From Panaeolus papilionaceus (Eukaryota > Basidiomycota > Agaricomycetes > Agaricales), in assembly GCA_015501605.1 (NCBI GenBank), contig JADNRZ010000002.1, positions 868,001 through 932,000 of the forward strand: a stretch of 64,000 bases of DNA, in the 5' to 3' direction. Both the position numbers and the translations under genes were made by a program. The notes beneath the pieces are model-generated. The model was not told the origin of the DNA and made no database searches. It saw only the letters and a program-made list of their open reading frames with translations. Shown here one piece after another: positions 35,293 to 52,017 of this stretch (its first letter is position 1; every line of letters begins with the position of its first letter).

Positions 35293-37208
35293 AGCCCGTC
35301 CATACACACTATAGAATTTTGTAAGAATCCATCATGATGTACACTTGTATACTCCTCCATCGGTTACGCTTCCATTAGACAATGCAGATCATACCATGTC
35401 CTATCATGACCGATGACGATAAGCGTTGATATAAGACGAATGCTGGCTGCTCACCGTTCAATTTCCGTGCTATTATTTGCTCAGCGGCTGTCTATTTGAC
35501 GCCATGGATCTCATCTCGTTCCGAGGAAAAACAAGCGTGGAGATTGAGCTTGAGGCCACATGGATATTGATGCGGCGCAGGTTCTGTTGTTGGAGGAGCC
35601 TTGAATGAGTTGCTCTTGACACTGCCACGTCCAATATATTATCACTCCAGTACGCAAAGACACGAGATATCGGTAGTCCTTAGCGAACATGCTGGAGAAA
35701 CTGTTCAAAACAGTGATAAAAAAAGGAGAAGCCTAAACGATGGCCTCATAGCCAACCTACTGAGAAAAAATCATCAGCCGCCAACGCAAAGCTTGCCGTA
35801 TCCAATAGAACAGCTCATGTGGTTTAACCTTAGAGCGTATGATAGATTTTGCACGGGTGTCGGTTCGCGATATCGTCAGGAATCGCCTTTATGCGAAAAT
35901 TAGTCGACATGTATGTGGTCTATTTTTATAATCAGCGAATTATAATAGTTAGATCAGCGACTGCGCTTGCACTGGCTCAATGAAAGGGTGGAAATGTCGC
36001 GATATGAGAGAAAAACACATCACCGTCTGCTATGTTGAGAAGCGGCGGCAATGATGATGAATCATGAGCGACCAAATGACCAGTTGACGGTCACTTAGGG
36101 GCTTTTTCTGGCCTCGCGAAATTAGACAGCAGAAGTTAATCAGGCAGTGTATTTGACGATGAGAAGCGTTTCAATTGAAAGAGCATATGCCTCTGAGAAA
36201 TAATTTGTGAGAGCGTGATAGTTTGTGCGTGAATATGTCCAGCTGTTTTAGAATAGCCTAGTTGGAGGAGTTTGTTTGTGTCACTGTTTTGCTACTGCCG
36301 GCATGGTTGGATTACTAAGCCAGTGCAGGGCCACCAGTGTTGATGCATAATGGCTGTTGACCATTGTTCAACTCTTTCTTCCAACAGCTGCTAACGTTGC
36401 CACCTTGAAATCTAACATTCATATAGTAAAGCTCAACACCTTTAATACTATCTGGATGGCTAGTCGACGACAACAAGGACTCGATGATCATTTAGGATGC
36501 TCCGACTCGAAAAAATCAGGTTGGAATGCCAACAACTAAAATCGATATTGCTGCGAATTTCACTCCTCGTTTTAGGCCTTTTCATTCTCAAACTTGGGTG
36601 GTAACGGGGATTCTTACTCTTGTGTCCTCGCGGTCTCTCCTTCGCTAGAATCATGCAATTAAAATGCTTTGTGCACTGCAAATGGAAACGCTGCACATGC
36701 TCATCGTGGATTTCACGTACCTTCCCGGCCACCGTTCTGCGTGCAATGCTGTTTCTCCTCTTTGAAACTCCCGAGGATTGTAAATAAACGCTAAGCGATC
36801 GTGGTAATCTATTCTTGTTATCAATTCGTGAGAGGATAACTGACCGGTCCATCAACATCCGTCGCGCCTTAATCATTGCCCAAAACAACTCAAGCCTACA
36901 TCTCAACTACACTTCGGAGAGCAGTGACCTCATGGCTGGCATGTTAATTTTGGAATTTGGCGCGATAATTTTAGCCATCAAACAAGATCTGTAGCTGCTT
37001 CGTTGCTTCCATGGAAAGGAGAGCAACTGCGACTCACTCCGCTATGCCTTTTCCGTGTCTAGTTTTTGCCATGAAATCAATGCCTTGGGCTGATTCAGCC
37101 TAAAAGAAATTCGTGTGCCAGCATGTACCGTCGCAATATAAAAACTCGGTGGTTTGCTTCATTTCAAAGTATCGAATCACTTGATTTGAAGCAAAGCCTC
37201 CTACAGCA
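35293..37208. other. Largest gene-free stretch, about 1.9 kb
   Basis: Scattered short ORFs on both strands (for example 35601-35903 plus and 36460-36906 minus) show no motif, no splice-supported extension and no similarity to mobile-element proteins that I can recognise. The last part is the promoter of the aspartic protease. Confidence 0.5.
37137..37144 (+). promoter_or_regulatory. TATA box of the aspartic protease gene
   Basis: TATAAAAA begins 72 bp upstream of the ATG at 37209, in a suitable place for a core promoter of a strongly regulated secreted enzyme. Confidence 0.5.
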
Positions 37209-38965
37209 ATGTTCCCTGCCACCTTGTTGACCACTCTTATCTTGGCTCTGTCCGTTGCAGCCAACCCTGTGCTCGTCAACAGGTCTCCTGTCACTCTTCC
37301 CATCTCGCGCCGTGTCAACCTCAGCAGCGTTCACAACCTAGTTCGCCACGATCAGACCCGTGCCAAGGCCCTCAAGGCCAAAGGTGCTGCTAAGGCAGCT
37401 GGAACATTCTCCGAGGCTGCTACGATCAATGAGCCCATTGACGACCAAGCTGTGACTTACGTCGCTTCTGTCGGTGTTGGTAGTCCCGCTACCACTTGTA
37501 AGTTTAAATACGCTTCAATGACCAATATCATACTAAACCCACTTTTCAGACTCTCTCCTCATCGATACCGGAAGGTAAACCAGTATTTTGCGTCTTAATA
37601 CAGTCAATCTGACTCACCGAATCAGTTCCAACACCTGGGTTGGAGCCACCCAAGCCTATGTGAAGACCAGCACCAGCAAGCAGACCTCCAACTCGGTCTC
37701 TGTTACCTACGGCTCTGGTTCCTTCTCCGGTACATGAATAAAGCAATTACTTTTAGTTTGCAAACTCATCCGACTCCACAGGTACCGAGTTCACCGACAC
37801 AGTGACTCTTGCTTCAGGCCTTGTGATCCCAGGCCAATCTATTGGTGTCGCTTCAACGGTTCGTACCATTTGCCATCCGTCTCCTAGCACATTGTGCTCA
37901 TCTATTTTTATCTCTCTAGTCCACTGGCTTCCAAGGTGTCGATGGTATTCTGGGGTATTTAAACGTCTTCCTCGTGACATAACCACTGATCTGATTCTCT
38001 ACTAAAAGTATCGGCCCCGTTGATCTCACAGTCGGTAAGGCTACACTTTACTTTTTTGTATCATATATGGTGCTGATTTGCTCCTCAAGACACCCTTTCC
38101 CCTGCTACCTCAAGCAGCATCCCCACCGTCACCGACAACCTTTTCAAGAACGGTGTCATTCCTTCCAATGAAATCGGTATCTCTTTCGTGCCCACGACCA
38201 GCAACGATGCCGTCAACGGCGAGATCACCTGGGGTGGAACTGATAGCTCCAAGTTCTCCGGCTCCATCACCTTCATGTGAGCACTTTTTATGACCCACGA
38301 GACCATGTTCAGGTTGCTTATTGCTGGACCAATCACAGCCCTATTACCACGACTTCGCCTGCCAACCTCTTCTGGGGTATCAACCAATCCGTTCGCTACG
38401 GTTCCTCCACTTCTATCCTAAGCACCACTGCCGGCATTGTTGACACTGGTACGTGTTAAAACCCTCCAAACGCCCGCTTTGACATCGAATGCTGATTCCT
38501 TCCGTGATCCACAGGTACAACTCTCGTTCTCCTTGCCACCGACGGTTTCGACAAGTACCAGACCGCCACTGGAGGTGTCCTCGACTCCGCCACCGGTCTC
38601 CTCCGCATTACCTCCACCCAATTCTCTAACCTCCAGAGCTTGTTCTTCACAGCTGGTGGCGTGAGTCCTCATTTACATATTCAATCGCTTTTCCTACACA
38701 GTTTTTCTCACCCCGCTCGTTTCGATAGACCACCTTCGAGTTGACCGCTAACGCTCAAATCTGGCCCCGATCCCTCAATGCTGATATCGGTGGTGTTGCG
38801 GGCCGCATCTACCTCATCGTCGCCGACTTGGGCTCACCGTCCGGCGAGGGTCTCGACTTCATCAACGGATTTGGTTTCCTCGAGCGCTTCTACAGCGTCT
38901 TCGATACCGCCAACAAGCGCGTTGGATTGGCCACCACTTCATTCACAAAGGCTACCTCCAACTAA
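37209..38965 (+). CDS. Secreted pepsin-type aspartic protease (family A1)
   Basis: ATG 37209 opens a signal peptide (MFPATLLTTLILALSVAANP), followed by an activation propeptide rich in Arg/Lys and Ala. The first catalytic motif, LLIDTGSSNTW, is split over two introns (the first exon ends near 37499), and the second is IVDTGTTLV. Between them are VTYGSGSFSGTEFTDTVTL and FQGVDGILGIGP, the flap and hydrophobic-core segments of fungal pepsins; the C terminus has FLERFYSVFD and VGLA. Both catalytic aspartates are present, so the enzyme should be active. It belongs with basidiomycete extracellular proteases (polyporopepsin type). The many introns lie at 37500-38730. Confidence 0.93.
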
Positions 38966-39428
38966 ATTATCAGGTAGATACATTACCCGTAGACTACAAG
39001 TATACCAAGCAAGAACCAATCGATATTTTTATTCTTTTTCTCTCTTAAAATATCCTGCGTGAATAAGCCGACTACCTTAACGAGTCCTTGTATTCTCGTC
39101 AAAAGCGGCGATGTCTGATAAGGAGCCAAGTACTTCATATTTAAGTTTCTTCTCGAGCTCGTGACGTTCTCAAGAGGTTGCTTAAATCTCGCCTTAATAT
39201 GCCCAGTCTGTTAATGCTTCTGATGATGGAAATAAAGTCTATATCGTCGAGGATATAAGTACGTACATGGGAGTAGTGTTACAAACAATAGTATGCTAAT
39301 TAAAACGTGCTGTTGTCGTACAGAGAGAAGAAAAAGACGCAATGGGAAATGAAAATAGCTATCTCTACAACGTATGATTGCGACCCAGCAATCACATTCC
39401 AAAGTCGAGTTTCATTTCTTACTCTTGA
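38966..39428. other. Convergent 3' spacer
   Basis: Sequence between the protease and RING ligase stop codons. I see nothing coding here. Confidence 0.5.
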
Positions 39429-41181
39429 CTAGTCTAAATCATCTGACCAACTGCCAGGAAGGTGACTGTTGTTGTTGGATGAATTATTACCTGTGTTTCG
39501 TGATCCTCCGGGGGAGGAAGTAGACCGCGTGTGTGGATCCGAGTTCGAGCGACGATGTGATTGTTGTGTAGGAGAATTAAATGTGGGGGAACGTGTCCCA
39601 CTGGCCGTACCACTCCTCGGGGGTGGAGAACGTGTTCTGTCCCGATTTGAGGGATGATGACCGGTAATGGACCCAAATAATGAGCTAAGAAAACCTGGCC
39701 CATCTTGGCCCCGATGAGGACGAGGTGGACTCGAGGATGTGGATGGACCAGAAGTAGGACGAGGTGGACTATTTCCGGAACCTGACCCCCTCGGGGATGG
39801 ATGTTCTGGCTGGGATACAAGTTGGAATCTATTTTATGCGCAGTTGCAACAAAATGAGAAACTCTTCCTTGTGATTCAGAACAGGCTATTTCTTACCTGC
39901 AGACGGGGCATGTGCCACTTGATTTCAACCAAGGAACAATACAGGGTTGATGGAACGGATGCTTGCAGGGTAAAGTGACAACGACAAGTTCATCTGGATC
40001 CTCTGTGTCGAGTTTGAATTGGTCCTTGCAGACAGCACAGTCAAGCTCAAGGGTAGCGGCTGGTTTCAAAATCAATTAACGGAGATTTGATAAGGGTCGA
40101 AATCCACATACATCCAACAGTTAAAACCTCTCGGGGTAGTTTGTTTATAGTCTCTTCCGGCGCAGGCACTGGCCGGTGGGAGTCCCTCTCCATCATTTGG
40201 CTTATAATTTGGTCTAGGGCTAAATATAATATAAATACCAAGTGTCAATGTCATCGATAAGATTGAAGTAAGCTCGCCTTCTTGCGTAAAGACATAGTCA
40301 CCCATTCTACCACTTTCAGGCATACCGGGAACGCCCCCTGGCCCGCCAAATGGGTCACGATGCCCAAGTAGAGCCATGAGGTATTGGGCCATCAATAGGC
40401 CGTTGATAGTCGTTTCTTCACCCCCTGGACCAGGTCTCAAAAACCTGCAAAGAGAGAATTCAGCGACATATAGAAAGTATCATTCGATCGAACATACGAG
40501 GTCATGCTCGGGGGTCTTGGTGAGTCGCGACCATCTGTATGACCATCAGGCCTGCCTCCCAAACGAATGGTTCGCGTCATGTTAGGCCCCCGAACTTCGA
40601 ACAACACCTGTTTTTTTAGTTGTAATTAAATGTTGGATGAGTTTAATGAATAAAAATACGTACAGATGAACCTCCGGTATTCGTTGGAGCCGGCTGATTC
40701 GGGCTGTTCCTGCCCATACCTCTTTCCATTAACTCCTGCAATGCAACTAGACACTTGGTCAGTGGCGTTGAGTGCAATGGCAGATCTAATTAGCGCACGG
40801 AGGAAGGGAGGGGCACCCATCTCGTTCATAGGGTCGCCCATTTCTTCTGCTTCATGGGCAAATTGGCGGGGATCATCTGAAGGATTCTCGATCTAATCAA
40901 CGAGTTGAGCATTGACCTGGATCTTTCAAAGATGAAGGGCAATACTTTCTCCACAAAGCTGCCGTGACATGATGCGCAGACAGGATCTGGGACCTAATAA
41001 GACAAGATAAGTCGAACAAATAATACCCAAGAGGAGAGTGTAAATATACCATGAGCGGTCGCATTTCTGCATGACACTAAGGGCACAATACCAAGGACAT
41101 TAGTCAGTTTGTAGGGAATTGATTTGAAATAGAATGGAAGCAGACTTCATGGCAGTACCACAAGGGTTCTCTTGATGACAT
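39429..41181 (-). CDS. RING-H2 ubiquitin ligase, RNF126/RNF115-like
   Basis: From ATG 41181 the first exons give an N-terminal zinc ribbon (WYCHECHAEM with a following CASCHGSF), as in RNF126/RNF115 where it binds ubiquitin or BAG6. A disordered middle follows. The RING-H2 domain is LDCAVCKDQF, LPCKHPFHQPCIVPWLKSSGTCPVCR, with all eight metal ligands visible. The last exon, joined through an acceptor that gives RFQLVSQPEHP, encodes a Ser/Pro/Arg-rich tail ending in an acidic SWSDDLD before the TAG at 39429-39431. Such ligases act in cytosolic protein quality control and endosomal sorting. Overlapping ORFs at 39434-39820 are out of frame with the RING exon. Confidence 0.9.
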
Positions 41182-42132
41182 CTTTTATAATATATTTATG
41201 ATAAAGTAGATGATACGCAAGGAGATGAAGGTGGAGGTTAATGAAAGAGAGAGATGATAGCTGAGCGTCAAGTTACCGTTGGAGATTGATGATGGTATTG
41301 CTATGTTCCAAATCTGGACAAAGCATCGCCCCTATCACGTGCTATTCCACCACCTTCCATTCCCATCGATACTTGTAACTTAAACTCCGAGTGAGGGTTG
41401 ACGATATGTCCCTTCATCATTCAACATTCACCTGTCTCTCTCATTCTTGTCCGACAAGTAAAAAGAAAAAGACGCGAAAGTAAGTATAGATGTTTTTAAA
41501 TTTTTGTTATTCAATGATGATCAACTGGTTCCCTATTATACGATCGCATGCTTTTAACTATTAGAGCATGTAATTGAGATCATATACCGGGTGTAACTGA
41601 ATTCCTCTTTTTTATATTTTTTAACCGCTTGACATATTGAACCCTTTACTGAAATATTATTATTATTACAGATATAATTTTTAATAAAAATAAAAAAGCA
41701 GTGCTTGTTTCATTTATCGAGATCTTGTTTCAAGGTTGTGTGTGTCGCTTGGCGTTGGGATGTAGTCTATGTCTATACATTAGATGGGTTCATTGTGTCT
41801 ACTCTGATATAACACATGCGTTCCTTTTTTTGATCGTCAATAATTTTGTTCGGTACGGTCTGTGCGAGTGTCATCCACGTTGTATACATGTGTCCATCCC
41901 ATCTGCCTCAAGATAATTACCATCATGATATACCTGAGAAAGAAACCGAAAAGTTACATTCCTGAAGAAGCGGATCTCATACACGAACGACGAGGTTACT
42001 CTCACTCCGACCAAGAACTCTGAATTCGTATGCGCTCTGTGGTTCGTCGTTGAATGTCTTGTTTGACACTTTCTTTAATGCTGACCCCGATGTTCTTCTC
42101 AATAGTCTAATCCCAACCATGTACTGCACGAT
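41182..42132. other. Divergent intergenic region, about 0.95 kb
   Basis: The spacer between the RING ligase and ABC transporter start codons is AT-rich, especially 41490-41710, which contains ttattattatta and taataaaaataaaaaa runs. No coding exon is supported. Confidence 0.5.
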
Positions 42133-47865
<5,733 letters not shown>

Positions 47866-48151
47866 TTTTAATTTCATTTTCAGTTTATTTCTTTCATCCT
47901 GGTCAGTTACATCGCTATTCTGTATATTATAATGGGAGTGCGTAGGATTCTGGATACCTTCCTTGCTCTGTAACATTATTAATGCCTGATGTGGTCGTCG
48001 ATATTATCGTATGCATATTTTATTCAGCATTCGCCCTTTCTTTGTGATTCTGTGTCTGGTTGTGAAATACAAAGGCATTTACACGTGATGGACTGGTTAT
48101 GGGATCGCAACTGGAGGGCTTTCACCTTTTGCGTCTTGTACATGCCCGTCC

Positions 48152-48937
48152 ATGAAATCAACAGCCTGGTTGATGATATATTCTACGGCGAATTCAGCTC
48201 TAGGCTATCCACTGCAACAAAATCAAGGGTCGGTTTTCCCGCATCCAAGGGACCTCTTAGGGCTATTAGAGGGCGATGAGGCTGTAACAACACCATCGCA
48301 AACCCAAGTCACGTACAGCCCAAATTCAGCGAGCAGCAGTGTTGCCTCTAAACCCGCTTTAGATGTCGAACCTCCAGGATCTACACCACCCATCCATCAC
48401 GGAAAAGGGCCGGTGTTCAAAACATTTACGGCGACGACGCACCCTACCCCGGCACTCCAAGCCATGATGCCTACCAGTGTAAAAGAGACGACATTGACAG
48501 ACGTGGTGTATTCGACTCGACCATACTTTGTTCCAGAGCCATCTCCTAGCTCCGCGGCAACTACAATCACAGCGGGAGAATATATAGCACAAACGCCTGG
48601 CGACACTCCCCCTGCGGAGTTGACAGAGTGGAAGGTGATCGGAGTTGCAGTAATCTCAGTGACGTTGATTGCTATTATCATCCTCTCTGTCACATTCTTC
48701 GATTCTTGGTGGGGATTTTTACGGGCAGTCGTTCTTGGGAAGAATAAAGGGGGAAACGAGACTCTGCTTCCAGATCCTGAGCAACGCAGTTGGGAGTTTA
48801 AATTGGCAAGCGAAGACGGACATCGGTATCCAACGATGGAGTCACTTGAGTCAATTGCTAAGGAAAAGGATAGGCAGGCTGATCGACGATTGATTTGTGA
48901 CGGGCAGGCACCGTCCAGTCGACAATCCAACCTTTAG
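48152..48937 (+). CDS. Single-pass membrane protein of unknown function
   Basis: A single uninterrupted frame from ATG 48152 gives 261 residues. The first about 20 residues (MKSTAWLMIYSTANSALGYP) could be a weak signal peptide. A Ser/Thr/Pro-rich extracellular part of about 150 residues follows, then one strong membrane helix (VIGVAVISVTLIAIIILSVTFF), then a cytoplasmic tail with acidic and Lys-rich segments (LPDPEQRSWEFKLASEDGH). The layout resembles fungal cell-surface sensors of the Mid2/WSC kind, but without a Cys-rich domain; the function is not known. An upstream exon is possible, because the spacer 47866-48151 is short and the signal sequence is weak. Confidence 0.7.
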   Translation: MKSTAWLMIYSTANSALGYPLQQNQGSVFPHPRDLLGLLEGDEAVTTPSQTQVTYSPNSASSSVASKPALDVEPPGSTPPIHHGKGPVFKTFTATTHPTPALQAMMPTSVKETTLTDVVYSTRPYFVPEPSPSSAATTITAGEYIAQTPGDTPPAELTEWKVIGVAVISVTLIAIIILSVTFFDSWWGFLRAVVLGKNKGGNETLLPDPEQRSWEFKLASEDGHRYPTMESLESIAKEKDRQADRRLICDGQAPSSRQSNL

Positions 48938-49113
48938 AGAACTATTGCACATCACATTAACACATCAAGTTGGAAACGAATGACGCATTTCCCCAAAGCG
49001 TGCAGGGTCTTTGAAGATGGGTTTAATGGACCAGAATAATTACTACTTTGGCACACTCACTAGTTTTCATCACAAAATTTGTTATGCAATTCACACTGGA
49101 TTTGGAGTGATGA

Positions 49114-49372
49114 TTAGGAAGTAGGGTTCGATTGTGACTCTTTAGGAGAGCCTTCCAGATAGTTAGATACGACGATTCCAGTTGCTCCAACTGCACAGAA
49201 TGCAAGAGATACATAGAGCCTCGTCCTAGCCGGAAGAGCTGTATTTCGATGGTGAGGCAATTTTCGTCACTTTGCAGAGGGGAAACTCACCTAACCACGA
49301 TTGTCCGAGAGTCCTATTATGTGGTGGTGGTGGTACAAAGGGCTTCTGGCCTAAGCCTTTGGTGGTCGCCAT
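49114..49372 (-). CDS. Small membrane protein, 68 residues
   Basis: Two exons, complement(49114..49238, 49291..49372), joined by a clear gtgagt...tacag intron, give 68 residues from MATTKGLGQKP to a TAA. The N terminus is Pro-rich with no acidic residues before the single predicted membrane helix (LYVSLAFCAVGATGIVVSNY), followed by LEGSPKESQ. The pattern of a short basic head and one helix is common in small inner-mitochondrial or ER proteins, but I recognise no family. The reading-frame continuity over the intron and the strong splice sites are the evidence. Too small to stand out in an ORF scan. Confidence 0.65.
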
Positions 49373-49682
49373 AGTTCGAGTTCAAGCCTTCAAGCGTTGT
49401 GTCCGTTTTCCGAGTCGCGTCGTGCTTAGCGAGCCGTGAGAAGGTCGATGCCACTGGACGGCCCGTTCAATCCGATAGACGCCCCTGGCATCTCGGAGAG
49501 CACTCCAGTATGGATGGCAATATGCGAGATGTCTCAAGCGGATCGAAGTGGTTTCTACGTCATTTGGTGCTATCTGTGTACATAATTCAATGAAATGACT
49601 GCATATACACCGCATGTCTCGTCTTTTGCAACGGTACTCAACTCTGCGCATTCCCCCGTCACTTGGAAACCCAATCTCCATC

Positions 49683-50538
49683 ATGAGCTATCCTGGACCA
49701 GCAGATTATCGTGGGTTCGGTTATCAGGGTACTGGTGCAGATGATTGTGCAGTCACTTCCCTTTGTTTGATGAATACTGACTAATTTTATGGATGCGTAG
49801 CTGGCATCGATCGAGCCAATCCAGCCTTGGGGATGCAGTCATATGGTGGAGATGACTACGGTGGCGCAGGGCTTCAAGCCAGAGGCTATCAAGATGGAGG
49901 TTATCAAGAAAGAGGTTTAGGGAGAAACGCTTTTGAGGGTGGCTATCAGGATCAAAGGGCGTTCCGTCGAGACGACAAGCATATGAATCGAACTGAAGGT
50001 TATAGACCAGATGTTGGGTTCCAGGACCGTGGATATGGATCCAAAGGTATTTCAATATTTAAGCCCTCCGACATATGTACGTCCAGTTTTAGCTTACGCC
50101 CACTCTTAGGACAAACGTATGGAGATTACTCTGCTGGGCCCTCTGGGATGGACGAGCATGGATATGACGACTATCAAACAGGATGTGCGTATACACTGAC
50201 TCATTGAAGTACATTGATGTTGAAAATGAATTAGGTAGCCCCGAGGGATGTCAGTTGTCTTCTATTAACTAAGGCAATAGTAGTCTTTTACTTACAGCGA
50301 CACTCAGGTCCAAGCGATCCATACGGAATGCCAACTTCTCAGCAGTCATCTGACAAATCGCAAGGCCAACAAAGTGAGCTTGCAACTTGAAAGACAGTAT
50401 TATCGGACACATGCTTATGCACTTATAGCTGGAAGCCAGAAAAAGCCTGGCCTCTTTCAACGGGCTAAAAATATCTACCATGACATCGAAAATGGCGGAA
50501 AATCCACGTCGAATCAATTCAAAGATCAGTATCCTTAA
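49683..50538 (+). CDS. Gly/Tyr/Gln-rich low-complexity protein
   Basis: Six exons, 49683..49728, 49801..50046, 50110..50184, 50239..50249, 50298..50373 and 50429..50538, give 187 residues; total length is a multiple of three only with the 11-nt exon 50239-50249. The protein starts MSYPGPADYRGFGYQ, has repeated YQDGGYQERG and YGDYSAGPSG segments, then a Gln/Ser stretch (SQQSSDKSQGQQ) and a basic/amphipathic end (FQRAKNIYHDIENGGKS). Composition resembles phase-separating or spore/wall-associated proteins. No domain is recognised and there is no signal peptide. Confidence 0.65.
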
Positions 50539-50788
50539 TTTGTAAAAACGAGGCTGCCCTCTTTTCTTGTGTACTATTACTTTATCTATGTATATTATTC
50601 GATTGTCATTTTAAAACAATTTATTCAATTGCAGAATCAAGGCAGACGTTACCGGTGATGCGATCAAGCAGATTGGCGCTCCCAAGTGTAGGATTAGCAA
50701 TCGCTTGAATTATGCGATCATTGCACGTGTAAGAATAAGAACAGGTCCTTTCCCTTCCGATTCGGATTTTGCTAATTACATTCACAAT

Positions 50789-51657
50789 ATGTTTACTGGT
50801 TTGGTATACTTCATCTTAATAGAAAGCTTGTCGTTAAGTTAACATGGTTAACAGATTGAACACCTCGGAACGATCTCTTCCATTCAACTTGATTCTGGAG
50901 GGTGCACCCTGGTTATCTCCCAATCCGCCGAAATCCTCGATGACTGCCATATCGGCGACTCGATAGCCGTAAACGGTGCTTGCCTGACCGTCACCAAGTT
51001 TGATAAAGTGGAACAAGGGGGCTGGTTTGAGGTATGGTTGGCAAATGAAACCCTTGATAGAACAGACCTAGGTGGGCAGTGCAATTAACATGGGGCCTGT
51101 CTGCAGTCGGCTGATAATAGGCAGGCGAGCGCAAGGTCGGAGATCAAGTTAACCTTGAGCGTGCCATGGGTGCGCATGTTAGGTTTGGGGGTCATTTTGT
51201 CCAGGTATGTTTCTAGACCCATTCTAGAGCCTTGTTGGCACTGAAACGGGGCCCTTGCTAGGCCCACGTCGATGGTACGGCAGTGATCGTGGATCGCGTA
51301 CCAGATGGCGACTCTCTTCGTCTGACATTCCAATTTCCTGAACCAACACCCGAAAGACCATCCTTGCTCCCCTACCTCGTTCCAAAAGGCTATGTTACCA
51401 TCGATGGGGCCTCTCTCACTCTCACAGGAGTGAACGACACTGCGAGAAAATTCAGTGTCATGCTGATTCAGCACACCCAGCAAAAAATTACACTCAGCAA
51501 GAAGGAGATCGGAGCTAAGGTTAACATTGAGCCTGACATGGTTGGAAAATATGTCGAGAAAAGTGTTGTAGCTACCCTGAATGGGAACGGGAACCAGGGG
51601 CTCAGGAACTTGATTGAGAAGGTCGTCGAGGAGGTTTTGGCAAAGAAGCAGTTGTGA
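50789..51657 (+). CDS. RIB5: Riboflavin synthase alpha chain
   Basis: Exons 50789..50803, 50855..51071, 51125..51204 and 51262..51657 give 235 residues. It starts MFTGLIEHLGTI, the canonical N terminus, with the 15-nt first exon split off by an intron. Two lumazine-binding repeats follow: GDSIAVNGACLTV, with ETLDRTDLG, GDQVNLERAM and GGHFVQAHVDG in the first; GYVTIDGASLTLTG, with FSVMLIQHT and VNIEPDMVGKYVE in the second. The enzyme dismutates two 6,7-dimethyl-8-ribityllumazine to riboflavin, the last step of the pathway that also uses RIB7, found elsewhere in the window. Length is normal. Confidence 0.95.
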
Positions 51658-52017
51658 ACCCATCCACAGGTAACAAATCTACACTTAACAAAGCATGACG
51701 ATATCAAATAGCAGGGCTAATAAAATCATTTAACACACGAAACACGGCCCATAGTTACTGTTAAGGTTTGGATAAGGTATCTGTAGGCGCTACTTGAAAC
51801 TCAATAAAATATGTACAAATGCATTAAAACAACGTGCACAGGGCTTGCCTGTCAATTGACGCAGTGGAAAGTGAATGTGTGATACACTATGGTTCTGTGA
51901 AGAGAAAGGAGAAAATGTGGGGTCAAGATATTGCCGGGGCTAGGCGTCATGAAGGGGTGGTCAACGAAGGTCGCGGTTGCAGCATTTAGGAATAGAGTTT
52001 CCGAACGACGACCTTCT
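51658..52017. other. Convergent 3' spacer
   Basis: AT-rich sequence between the RIB5 stop and the stop of the CorA-like gene. I see nothing coding. Confidence 0.5.

Noticed and set aside
35601..36906. Possible degenerate transposon in the largest intergenic stretch
   Set aside because: I saw no terminal repeats, target-site duplication, or reverse transcriptase/transposase motif.
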